Positions 9,786-20,071 of a DNA stretch of 64,000 nucleotides are shown in pieces (positions within the stretch are counted from its first letter, which is position 1; each line of letters starts with the position of its first letter). The stretch lies in the NCBI GenBank assembly GCA_947471745.1, contig CANJKZ010000080.1, forward strand, positions 479,501 to 543,500, written 5' to 3'. The notes under the pieces are model-generated. The model was not told the origin of the DNA, searched no databases, and saw only the letters and a list, made by a program, of their open reading frames with translations. Both the position numbers and the translations under genes were made by a program. The DNA is from Closterium sp. Naga37s-1 (taxonomy: Eukaryota > Streptophyta > Zygnematophyceae > Desmidiales > Closteriaceae).

Positions 9786-10536
9786 CCGCTGCAGCAGCCG
9801 CCCCTGGAGCCGCCGCCCCTGAAGCAGCCGCCCCTGGAGCGGCCTGCCTTGCAACAGCAGCCGCCCCTGGAGCAGCCGCCCCAGCAGCAGCAGCCCCTGG
9901 AGCAGCCGCCCCAGCAGCAGCAACCCCTGGAGCCGCCGCCACTGCAGCGGCCGCCCCAGCAGCAGCAGCCCTTGAAGCAGCCGCCCCAGCAGTAGCAGCC
10001 CCTGGAGCAGCCGCCCCAGCAGCAGCAGCCTCTGGAGCAGCCGCCCCAGCAGCAGCAGCCCCTGGAGCAGCCGCCCCAGCAGCAGCAGCCCCTGGAGCAG
10101 CCGCCCCAGCAGCAGCCGCCCCAGCAGCAGCAGCCCCAGCAGCAGCAGCCCCTGGAGCAGCCGCCCCAGCAGCAGCAGCACCTGGAGCAGCCGCCCCAGC
10201 AGCATCAGCCCCAGCAGCAGCAGCCCCTAGAGCAGCCGCCCCAGCAGCAGCAGCACCTGGAGCAGCCGCCCCAGCAGCAGCAGCCCCTGGAGCAGCCGCC
10301 CCAGCAGCAGCCGCCCCAGCAGCAGCAGCCCCTGGAGCAGCCGCCCCAGCAGCAGCAGCCCCTGGAGCAGCCGCCCCAGCAGCAGCAGCCCCTGGAGCAG
10401 CCGCCCCAGCAGCAGCAGCCCCTGGAGCAGCCGCCTCAGCAGCAGCAGCCCCTGGAGCAGCCGCCCCAGCAGCAGCAGCCCCTGGAGCAGCCGCCCCAGC
10501 AGCAGCCGCCCCTGGCCCCTGCAGCAGCCGCTCCTG
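9786..10536 (+). repeat. 30-bp minisatellite inside family C element
   Basis: About two dozen units based on GCAGCAGCCCCTGGAGCAGC plus CGCCCCAGCA, some with 15-bp deletions. In frame each unit would read AAAPGAAAPA. All frames on both strands are open because the unit length is a multiple of three and lacks stops, so the long Ala/Pro/Gly or Leu/Gly open frames here are not evidence of a gene. Confidence 0.9.
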
Positions 10537-11108
10537 GACCCGGTGCAGCCGTGGGGGGGTGGGTGTGGGGGTGATGGTTGTGCGGGTGTCGGTTGTGCGT
10601 GCCGTTCCCTCCTCCTCCTCCTCCTTCGTCTCCCACTGCTGCAGCTCTCGCTGAGGGGGGTGGATGTGTGGGAGTCTGGGGTTTAGGGTTTAAGGGGGTG
10701 CTGTGGGTGTAGGGCTAGGGTTTGAGCAGGGGGTGTGTGAGAAGGGCGTTAGGCAGCTGGGGAGGTCGAGTGGAGGCAGCAGTCTTGTCGTCAGCAGCAG
10801 CAGCAGTCCGGAGGCTACAATCTCCGGTAGTCGCCAGTCGCCCGTGGGTCCGTTGCTCGTCTGCCGCTACTTTTAGCCGCGGGGCCAGTTACCCCAGTAG
10901 TCCGGAGCGCTGTTCCGGTAGCCACTGAGCCAGCAGCTCGTCTGTGTGTCTGCAGCGTCAGCAGTCACCTCCCATCTTCTCTCCCCCACAGTCTCTCCTC
11001 CTCCTCACTTGCCCTCTGTGATTAGCTCTAGCCTTACTTACCTATTGTGAACTCTTGCTCTATGCTTGCTCATTGTGCTGATTACACTCCACTTTGGCTA
11101 TGGGGGTG

Positions 11109-11304
11109 TGTCAGAATGTATTTGCTGTCTAGCCTGCAGTGAGGTACTCTGTAATGAGTACAACCCAATTTAGGGTGTTGTACTTGTATCCCAACTCTTG
11201 CTAGTAAAACCCAATTCCTCTCGATACTTTTCCTAAACTCGAACTCAACTACCAAGGCTCCTAAACTATGGCTCCTAAGCCAAACTCACGCTAGGATTTT
11301 GATA
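11109..11304 (+). repeat. 3' LTR of family C element (196 bp)
   Basis: It has the same ends as 9137-9332, is preceded by the purine-rich CTATGGGGG and is followed by the target duplication GCTGT. Confidence 0.9.
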
Positions 11305-11453
11305 GCTGTTACCGAAACAATTCACTAGCGGTACACTAATGTTCAATCGGCTCACATTATCGGCGTGGCACGAATCCCCAGCCCGAAAATGAGTGGACAG
11401 GTCCAACCTAGTATCTGTCTCCTCGCTTTTCCTAGCGCATCTCATTTGGCGAG

Positions 11454-12221
11454 ATGAAGCGTAAAAATAGTCCGTATAGCAGTACTCTAAGTACACTATC
11501 CGAGCAGCGTGAGGCGCATCGTATTGACATGTTAATGGAAAACCTAAAAAGGTACTCACGGCTTACTCCAAATCACGCCGATGATCCCCTCGGTGAGCTC
11601 GACATTAACAACGAGCAAGACGTTTTTGATTGGGATAACGGTGGGAATCCCCTCCAGCCATCTGCTGCCCCGTCAACGCTGCCACCAGCACCTAATACTG
11701 ATGTCACTGTCGCGCCCGCTACGTCGCCTATAGTGACAGAAGAAGCTGTTGAAATCGAGGCGGCAGCCATCCCGTCGCCTGCACCATTGCAAGTGACTGC
11801 AGATCCCTCCGCAGATATTGTTACGCCCCAAAACCCGTCCTCAAAGCAGTCTCCTACCGCCGATGCGCCCGAGGGAGAAGCAGACGCGTCCGGCGATGCG
11901 CCCGAGGGAGAAGCAGACGCGCCCGGCAATGCTGCGTGTGCGACCCATTTCCGTGTGGGTCCCGCAGACGCAGTGGCTTCCGGCGGCCGGCCCGAGCATG
12001 CTACAGAGTTGCTAGGTGGTGAGCGCAGCGTAGGGTTGCCTTTATCGATCACGCTTGCAGAGTGTGTCACTCTGTGCATTGTACTAACTCCCAACGACCC
12101 TTGTGCAGGCGTGGAACGCACTGGAAATACGGTAGACTCACCTGCTGCCAGGCTCAACCGGTTTGACAGGTTTCTCACGATGAGCGAGGCTCTGATGGGA
12201 ATCAAGCATGTCATGTACTAG
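11454..12221 (+). CDS. hypothetical protein, low-complexity, possibly the second ORF of the neighbouring DNA transposon
   Basis: This 255-codon frame begins MKRKNSPYSSTLS, followed by a short charged helix-like segment (residues about 18-36), an acidic stretch, and then Pro/Ala/Thr-rich sequence. A 33-bp direct duplication encodes DAPEGEADASG/DAPEGEADAPG (11863-11928). A possible intron lies between GCTAG|GTGGTG (about 12014) and TTGTGCAG (12109), which would join the N-terminal part to a C-terminal segment ending RFDRFLTMSEAL. I recognise no family. It lies just after the family C insertion and upstream of the Plavaka-like transposase on the same strand, so it could belong to that element. 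Whether it is expressed is unknown. Confidence 0.4.
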   Translation: MKRKNSPYSSTLSTLSEQREAHRIDMLMENLKRYSRLTPNHADDPLGELDINNEQDVFDWDNGGNPLQPSAAPSTLPPAPNTDVTVAPATSPIVTEEAVEIEAAAIPSPAPLQVTADPSADIVTPQNPSSKQSPTADAPEGEADASGDAPEGEADAPGNAACATHFRVGPADAVASGGRPEHATELLGGERSVGLPLSITLAECVTLCIVLTPNDPCAGVERTGNTVDSPAARLNRFDRFLTMSEALMGIKHVMY

Positions 12222-12686
12222 GCAGTTGTGTGTGACGAGTAGGCGTTAATGTTATTTATGACTTTTGACTAGAGTGTAAAGTCGAAATTCGGGTGAAGGT
12301 TTATTCATGATGTTGAAAACTAGGAATCACTTGGTTTAGTGTTTATATGACGCTACCAAATTCATACACTATCGACAATACCGAAGCAACATCCTTAGGC
12401 TCGTCCACTGCACGCCATCTTGCGTCGCCACCCCTATTGAGTCGTGCACTGGCACGTTAGGAGTGTTGTGGCGGTTCGCATTGTCTGGCGCGAAGACCGA
12501 TGGGGTCTATGCATTTTCAGTAGCAGAGAGCCGTTGCATAGGATAGGAAACGTGCAAACCATAAGCACATCTTAGTCACATCCGTGGTTATTGGGCAACT
12601 CCCTTGCCTCGAACGATGTTTGTAAGCACTACAAAGGCAGCTGCCGATATGGCTGAACACCCTCACATTAGGCGTGTCCAGCCTAG
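12222..12686 (+). other. spacer before the Plavaka-like transposase
   Basis: No convincing coding sequence. This would hold the 5' region of the transposase gene at 12687; no clear promoter motif or terminal inverted repeat was found by eye. Confidence 0.5.
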
Positions 12687-15600
12687 ATGGCTAGCGAGGA
12701 GTGTGAGTTCTGCAGTAACGAATATGCAGATCTTAACCGCTTACGAGTCCATCAGGCCAGAAACGGCGAGTGTCTTCGCGAGCAGTCGCGACGAGCAAAG
12801 TTACGCCGGAGATCTCTTCTCGGGCTTGCACGTTGTCGCCCTGTGGCGGTTGCCACTACCGCTGGGCCGTCTCGCTTCGGAGATGGACAGGCGCCACGCT
12901 TGTATCATGTGCGCTCTTCATCTTCGGACGAATCGACTAGCGACGGCGGCAGGGATCGTGAAGACAACGACGACACATCCGGCGCAGAGGACCAGCCTGA
13001 CCCCGAGTTCTTCGACATTCGGGTGGAGCTAATGCTTCTCGCCAAAAAGTACATGCTGTGCAACATGGCGATCACTGAGATCCTTCACCTCTTCAAGAAC
13101 CCACTGCTGCGCACTGCGGACCTGGAGGGATGGTTGACGCATCGGGATCTCGAGAAGTTTGAGAGCTTGGTGTATTTGCCGGAGGAGAACCGATGGGAGA
13201 CGGTGGAAATCGAGGTAGCCCACGAGATCGGCTCAGTGACCTTCCGATACCGCCCTATCATTGCGGTAAGTTGGAAATTCCAGGCTCGTCTGTTCCTGAT
13301 AACCATATTGAAAGTGATCACTAGGCTATCTCGCCACTCGGTTTGCGTACCCGACGTCAATCACACCTACACTGCTACCCCCATCCATGTGCAGGTGTTG
13401 CTGAGGTGTGGCTTCTCATGTCTACGGTCGATGGGTTTGTCTTGCGGCCTAGCGAGCAGAAAACCCAGGGCAAACGGCGCTTTGGCGTACCTGAAGAGTG
13501 TGACTGGTGGTTGAACGCACATGTAAGACGGCCGTCATTCATCTAATACCAAGTAACACGAGGTCGAACCCGTGTCATTCATGCCTCCTGCCCCCTGCTG
13601 ACGAGTGCATCATGCTTATTTACGTATGAGTGCAGGCGGCCGTCAAGCCACTCGGCTTTGTGCTCGCGCTCATCATCTTCAGCGACGCAACGAACCTGAC
13701 AGCGAATGGACGGCAAACGGCTCATCCGTTTGTGGTGTCGTTTGCAAACATTCCAGAGGCCGAGAGATGGAAATCGGGAGGGACGGAGGTGGTTGCGCTC
13801 TTTCCGCCGTTGCCATCCGACATGGCGGCAGAGGAGAAGATGCGCGTTTTCCAGGAGGCACTGCGGATTGTGTTCGGGCCAGTCATCGCACTCTCTTCGC
13901 CAGAGAGGTACACGTTTCAGATTGGTTCAGAGTGTAGCTGGTGGACTAGAACAATACGGAATAGAATCACTCATGGTCGTGTGCGTTGGTGTTTGGCAGT
14001 GGCGGATTGGCAGTACCTTGGAGCCGAATACGTCGTGTTTCCGCTGCTGTACGCGTACGTATGCGATTTCCCTGAATCGTGCAAGGTTACTTGCACGATG
14101 TCATCGTCATCTCAGCATCCGTGCTCGTCCTGCTTTGTGGATCGGGCGAACCTCGCTGAGGTGAAGCCTGACATCGCTTGGCGGACAGTACCTCACCAGT
14201 AGGATGTGTACGATCTCCTGGAGGGCGCCACACCTCCGGATCGACGGGCTTTGGCGAAGGCGTACTCGACGCATTTCGTCCGGGTAAGATTTAAGCTTTA
14301 GACGGTACATGCACATCACGCATTAAGTCTTGTATTTCATCGCTAATGTACATAATACTGCGCGTTTATGATCATGCAGTGTGCGCTGTGGGACTGGGCC
14401 TTCTCGACCACGCCCAGGGGCAACATCTACCGCGCTGTGCCACTCGACATCATGCATGTGGTGGACAAGGGATTCTGGCTGCATTCTATGAAGTCCCTTC
14501 TCGCGTCGCTCACCCCCACTGAGCGAGCGATGCTTCTAGGGTAAGCGCGGTCTAAATACGCTGTACTCAGTGCCATGCAGACTTCATTGTTGTGTGGATC
14601 CGCCCTGCATGACACGAGGCTTATTTGCACGGCTCGCTTTATGTCTTTTTTGTTTCCACTCCAGATTCTACGCAGAAGTGCGTGACCAGACCCCGTCGTC
14701 CGTGATGCGCACCCCTTCCGGCAAGTCATACCTGGCGACCGCGGCGTCCTTCTCAGCCGGGAACACCGCGACATGATGCAGATCATGCTGCTGATCGTAC
14801 ATCTTCCTAACCGGGAGGATATTGCGCGGGCCACGATCTTGTTCTCGGAGTGGTACGCCACGTGCTTCAAAGTGGATCACCACACCAACACCTCGCTGGA
14901 GGAAATCGAGGAGTTGACCGCCGGGTTAGATTTGTAGTGGTCACCTCTTTCCACCGCCCGCGTGAAGTCCATCGCCATACGCACTCAGCCATCAAACCAC
15001 GGACCGCAATCACACCGCAACTACAATATAACCCTTACTATTTGCTTTCTTTCCCAATCAATATCCCATCCCGCCTCGTAATGTTCACAGAGTTGTTGAC
15101 GCTCATGTGCTGGCGTACCCCTACCAGCGGTCCGAGTGGCGCCTTGTGAAGGTCCACTTGCTGTCCCACCTATCCACCACGATTCGGGACAGGGGCATGT
15201 CGCTGCAGTACTCGATGAATCAATACGAGCACTCGCACAAGACCACCGCGAAGCGCCCGGCCCGTGGCGGCAACTAGAGGAACGCGACGGAACGCATCGT
15301 GCAGAAGCATGTGCAGATTGCAGCCGCCAAGGAGCTTGCGAGGGAGAGTGGCGGGGATCACGTCTACGTCACTGCCATGCATCAGGTGAGCCACACTCGC
15401 ACCTTAACGAGATGTAACCCCCCCGGCTCGCGAATGTGTCACGTCTATTGATGGCTTTACGCATCGCTGCAATGTCGGTTGCCAAGACTTGGCAGACCAG
15501 AAATACGTCCGCAGCATGGGTGAGTAGCCTGCTACGCGCTCTGCCTTCTAAACCACGTATCATGCTTATGTCATTTGTGTTTCCACCGTATGTTATCTGG

Positions 15601-16477
15601 ACGACGCATATTCTGGTCAACCTTGTCTCAACCTTGTCCAGAATTGCAGCCGTCCTAAGGGGGGTTGTGAATGGGCAGTGGGGGAGTTAGTGGGATGGGG
15701 GACAAGAGCACCTCTAAAGCCTTCACACATTTACTTTATGCTTTCACGTATGGTGCATTGCAGAAACTCAGATACATAAATCCTCCACCCCCTCCCCCCC
15801 GCTTACCTTACAGGCGATGGAGGGCAACCGCCGCGTCGTCACGTGGACAAGCCGGAGGTTCCTCGTCAGTGACTCCTCGGACAGGTGCTACTCAGAGTAT
15901 AAAGCACAAATCGGAGACGTGGCGCTTTCTGCACTGCATGGCGCACTGAGGGCGGCACGTATTTCCATGCGCACCCTCTACGTGTGTAATTGTGGAAACC
16001 ATCCAAGATCAATAGTGATGTCATGCCTTTTTGCACGTCACAGCATGCTCATCTTGTGTCGTGTGCTGGCAATGACGTTCCTCCGCCTCCTACTACTTGA
16101 AGGCGCACACGGCGGTGGCGATCCCGCCACACGACCGCATGGAGTGGACCTCGCGGAGGCAGTTCGTGAAAGCCACCCCCGCGCAGCCGCTGTTCTCCCA
16201 CATCGCCATCAGTGCGCGGCGCATTGTGTGGTATGGTCAGTGTCAACTGCTATTCCACTTCAAGGACAGCGCGGGCGTTGCGCACGAGCGTGCATTTGTG
16301 AGGTACTATGACGAAGACGAGCAGGTGTGCCCGGCCACGGGCTGCAAGAGACTCTGCCCAACAGTTGGCAGAGCTGCTTTTTCGGTGATTGAGATGGACT
16401 CCATCCTCTCCCTCGCCCACATTGTGCGGTCCTGCACGAACCCTCGTTTCTTCCTAGTGAAGCGCTTTATTCTTTAG
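12687..16477 (+). pseudogene. Plavaka-like (zinc-finger) DNA transposase, multi-exon, decayed
   Basis: The start MASEECEFCSNEYADLNRLR has a C2H2-like finger (C-x2-C…H…C), as at the N terminus of Plavaka transposases. Exon-like blocks with GT/AG edges follow: 12687-13265; 13406-13522 (DWWLNAH end); 13636-13907 (FVLALIIFSDATNLTANGR, resembling the family's first catalytic block, then FANIPEAERW); about 14014-14283 (VVFPLLYAYVCDFPESCK); 14380-14540 (PLDIMHVVDKGFW); 14665-14925; 15091-15385; about 15814-15958; and about 16097-16477 (YDEDEQVCPATGCKRLCP). Decay is clear: TAG at 14200-14202 after a CAG, TAG at 15275-15277, a frameshift near 14757, and block joins that do not keep frame. Family assignment is from motif memory, not a search. 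Confidence 0.7.
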
Positions 16478-16844
16478 ATGGTGGCAGAGTGGTTTCCGGA
16501 GGCCGTATTTAACCCTCTGCTCGGCCCGTTTGAATAACCTGTGCTGCAGTGCTGGGTGTAGCTGGCTGCAATTATCACAAGTCTGAACTGTTTGACACTA
16601 CTAGGACATAGTCTGCCAAGTATTGATAATTTAATAACATTCACAGCATATTGAATATGTATATGCGCATTTTTTAGGTATGTGTCTAAAAGGGATCCTC
16701 ATGTGCCAAAGTAGGGTGGAGTCAGGTTGGAACCTTTCAAGCTAGGTGAATCCTAGTTGAGGGCACGGAACGGGTCCTCCCGGATTCCTTCTAAATGCTT
16801 TTCGGAGTTGGACCGATGTCGGATCTTTCAATTTTGGTGATGCA
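16478..16844. other. boundary between transposase remnant and eIF2D pseudogene
   Basis: No gene seen. The sequence is AT-richer, with no resemblance recognised to the promoter region of the intact eIF2D gene. Confidence 0.5.
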
Positions 16845-17692
16845 GGAGCGGACAAAAAAAAGCTTTGGCGAAGTTTCCAGGCGCCATTGACGAGCAGCTA
16901 GACACGATCCTGCCACCCAAGGTGCCCCTTAGTGTCTCCCTCTTTAAACTCGTATAGCCTCGACGTGGGCCCACGCATTCGTGTTAATTACCTCGTCCTG
17001 AAACCCTCTGATGCTGTCTAATGCGCTTTGATGCGCTCTGATGCACTCTAATGCCCTCTGATGCGCTCTGATGTGCTGTAATGCGCGAGGTGCTTGCGCT
17101 CTCCTCACTCCCGCTGTCTTTTGTTATTTGGTCTTTTCGGATTTCCCAAGACTACGGCTTTTCACGGAAGTGACTATTGGTCTGTTTAATCGTCCAGGCT
17201 GACGTGGCGGTGACGAGGCTGGTGAATCGCGTGCTGGTGTAAGGACTCGACAACGGGCTGTTAATGCTCTTCGACTGCAACGGTCGCGGCACCAGGATAT
17301 ATCCCACTGGTAACCGCATGGCCATGTAACCACACAGATACTCACACGGACCTGGTGGTGCCAGGCTCTGATGCTGGCTTGCTCTGTCACATGGAGCAGC
17401 ACCTGACGCTCCGTCCCCCCTTCCCCACCATGCCCATAGGGAGACAGCACATGGCTCGTACGCCCCCAACAGGGACTTCCTCCGGGGCCTGCTTGTGCCT
17501 ACTTGTGGTGCCATGCCCGACCCTGATACCATGCAGGTTCCACAATATGGAGCAGCGCCTGATGCTCCCTCCCCCCTTTTGAGTCGAATCAAACATCTTT
17601 TCCCAACCCTGATCTGATGCCATGCCGGCCCCGCCATATGAAGCAGCGCCTGACGCTCCTTCTCCCTTCCCCACCATGCTCATAAGGCTCCT

Positions 17693-17891
17693 ATGTGCCC
17701 AGCAAAGGCCGTTTGCCATACCTGGTTGTGCCCAGCAAAGGCCGTTTGCCATACCTGGTCGTGCCCAGCAAAGGCCGTTTGCCATACCTGGTCGTGCCCA
17801 GCAAAGGCCGTTTGCCATACCTGGTCGTGCCCAGCAAAGGCCGTTTGCCATACCTGGTCGTGCCCAGCAAAGGCCGTTTGCCGGACCTGGT
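17693..17891 (+). repeat. 33-bp minisatellite (6 units) from an eIF2D exon 6 segment
   Basis: The unit is GTGCCCAGCAAAGGCCGTTT plus GCCATACCTGGTC and reads VPSKGRLPYLV in frame. It resembles the exon 6 stretch YVPNRGFLPDLVVP of the intact gene, so a coding fragment has been amplified six times without breaking frame. Confidence 0.88.
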
Positions 17892-18306
17892 TCCCTCTGT
17901 GCTATGTTCCCTCTAAGCTATGTTCCCTCTGTGCTATGTTCCCTCTGTGCTATGTTCCCTTTGTGCTATGTTCCATCTGTGCTATGTTCCCTCTGTGCTA
18001 TGTTCCCTCTGTGCTATGTTCCCTCTGTGCTATGTTCCCTCTGTGCTATGTTCCCTTTGTGCTATGTTCCCTCTTTGCTATGTTCCCTATGTGCTATGTT
18101 CCCTCTGTGCTGTTCCCTCTGTGCTATGTTCCCTCTGTGCTATGTTCCCTCTGTGCTATGTTCCCTCTGTGCTATGTTCCCTCTGTGCTATGTTCCCTCT
18201 GTGCTAAGTTCCCTCTGTGCTATGTTCCCTCTGTGCTATGTTCCCTCTGTGCCATGTTCCCTCTGTGCTATGTTCCCTCTGTGCTATGTTCCCTCTGTGC
18301 TATGTC
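17889..18306 (+). repeat. 16-bp minisatellite, about 26 units
   Basis: Units of TTCCCTCTGTGCTATG with occasional substitutions (CTTTGTG, CTCTTTG, CATCTGT) and one shortened copy near 18107. The unit has no stop in the three forward frames, which explains the long Cys/Leu/Pro open frames here. Degenerate relatives (TTCCCTCTGCTATG, CTCCCCCTGCTGTG) continue to about 19150. Confidence 0.92.
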
Positions 18307-18312
18307 ACCAGC

Positions 18313-18870
18313 ACAGCTCCGTCCCTGCAGGCCCTCTCCGTCAATGCAGGCCCTCTCCGTCCCTGCAGGCCCTCTCCGTCCCTGCAGGCCCTCTCCATCC
18401 CTGCAGGCCCTCTCCGTCCCTGCAGGCCCTCTCCGTCCCTGCAGGCCCTCTCCGTCCCTGCAGGCCCTCTCCGTCCCTGCAGGCCCTCTCCGTCCCTGCA
18501 GGCCCTCTCCGTCCCTGCAGGCCCTCTCCGTCCCTGCAGGCCCTCTCCGTCTCTGCAGGCCCTCTCCGTCCCTGCAGGCGCTCTCCGTCCCTGCAGGCGC
18601 TCTCCGTCCCTGCAGGCCCTCTCCGTCCCTGCAGGCCCTCTCCGTCCCTGCAGGCCCTCTCCGTCCCTGAAGGCCCTCTCCGTCCCTGCAGGCCCTCTCC
18701 GTCCCTGCAGGCCCTCTCCGTCCCTGCAGGCCCTCTCCGTCTCTGCAGGCCCTCTCCGTCCCTGCAGGCACTCTCCGTCCCTGCAGGCCCTCTCCGTCCC
18801 TGCAGGCCCTCTCCGTCCCTGCCGGCCCTCTCCGTCCCTGCCGGCCCTCTCCATCTCTGCCGGCCCTCTC
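18313..18870 (+). repeat. 19-bp minisatellite, about 29 units
   Basis: Units of GGCCCTCTCCGTCCCTGCA with few variants. Three units make 19 codons (LQALSVPAG… when read in the original frame), matching LQALSVSV at the exon 6 end of intact eIF2D, the probable source. Open frames on both strands here are by-products of the repeat. Confidence 0.92.
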
Positions 18871-19705
18871 CGACTTTGTCTAACCCTTGCGCCTGCCCCT
18901 GCCCGCCTGCTCCCTTTGCTATGCTCCCCCTGCTGTGATCCATCGGCTATGCCCCCCCTGCTGTCTTACCTCAGCTATGCTTTCTTGCTATGCTCTGTGC
19001 TCCCCCTGCTGTGTTCCCTCTGCTATGCTTCCCCTGCTATGTTCCCTCTGCTATGCTCCCTCTGCTATGTTCCCTCTGCCCCGCTCTATGCTATGCTCCC
19101 TTCCGTTTGCTATACACCGCCTGCTATGTTCCCTCTGCTATTTTCCTTGCTAGATAAGCGGCAAGGAGGACAAGCACCGCAGGAGCTCATCATCTCATCT
19201 ATCAACCACCGCCACCCCATGCTCGCCCCTCCATTCCACCCTTCCATACTCCCTGCCTACCGTTCCTTTCCCCTCCCATCAGATAAGCGGCAAGGAGGAC
19301 AAGCACCGCAAGGAGCTCAACATCTCATCTATCAACCGCCGCCACCACGCCCTCCTTGAATTCTGGCCACATAAGACAAGCAATCCGCCCAAGCCCCCAC
19401 AATTGCACCCCAAGGTACCTCCTTTTGTACACTCGGAATAGCGTTCGAGACCAGCTTTACTGTTGCAAATGCCTATCTTATTTTTTAGTCGACTCAAAAG
19501 CAGCCTAATTTTGAATCTACTCAAAAACAGAATGCCATAAGTGGGAGTTAAGGCACATGCTACTGCTGCAACTGCAGGCGTGGCACAGGGGAGGAAGGGG
19601 GAGGAATGTGGAGTGGAAGGGGGAGAAAGAGCCAGTGCAGATGTTTGTGAGGGGGCAGCAGAGCAGCAAGAAGGTGACTTGGCTGAGAGGCGTCGAGGCT
19701 TATCT

Positions 19706-19836
19706 TGTCAGAAAGAAAGAAACAGGAATGATTGAACTAGCACAAAGTTGGGTACAAGTAGGAAACCCTAAGTTTGTGTACCCCCTAAGGCTAAACCCAC
19801 TATAGCCTACACAATGTAAACATACAATGTTTGACA
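19706..19836 (-). repeat. 3' LTR of family D element (131 bp)
   Basis: Plus-strand ends are TGTCAGAAAG and GTTTGACA. A polypurine tract (CACCCCCATAGGCGAAGTGGG on the plus strand) lies directly inside. It carries the core CTATAGCCTACACAA shared with the LTRs at 30496 and 37856. Confidence 0.9.
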
Positions 19837-20071
19837 CACCCCCATAGGCGAAGTGGGAGACAACCAGAGGGTCACAAGACCAGTCAAAGCAAAGCAAAGC
19901 AAAGCAAAGCTCAGGGTGGATCTCAAGGATACCACACAAATTCCGAGCACAAGCAAGCGGTCACAAGACCAGTTCACATACATTTTGATAATATAACAAG
20001 AGGTACAGTGATCACAACCTAGCAAGTGTAAGCATGCAGGTATATATATAGAGATCACAGTACAAACAGAG

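Larger units (their letters stand above)
9137..11304 (+). mobile_element. non-autonomous LTR retrotransposon, family C
   Basis: Two 196-bp LTRs (9137-9332 and 11109-11304, two differences seen) flank 1.8 kb with no gag or pol. The element is bounded by a perfect 5-bp target duplication GCTGT (9132-9136 and 11305-11309). A primer-binding-like TGTTATCAGAGC follows the left LTR and a purine-rich CTATGGGGGTG precedes the right LTR. The interior holds three GC-rich inverted repeats (9394-9496) and a long 30-bp minisatellite (about 9786-10536). A second member with the same leader and similar LTR core lies at 53714-54990. With no enzyme genes it must be moved in trans, presumably by a copia element. 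Confidence 0.92.

Noticed and set aside
9345..10654. 440-codon and antisense 286-codon open frames rich in Ala/Pro/Gly or Leu/Gly
   Set aside because: They are generated by the 30-bp minisatellite inside a non-autonomous LTR element; no domain is visible.
17693..18870. CRISPR-like look of regularly spaced repeats
   Set aside because: Units are directly abutting with no unique spacers, the surroundings are eukaryotic, and the units derive from eIF2D exon sequence or simple repeats.
17622..18938. Long Cys/Leu/Pro and Leu/Gln/Ser/Pro open frames, in several frames and both strands
   Set aside because: They follow 16- and 19-bp tandem arrays without stop codons; frame openness is a property of the repeat and the region is pseudogene intron or exon debris.
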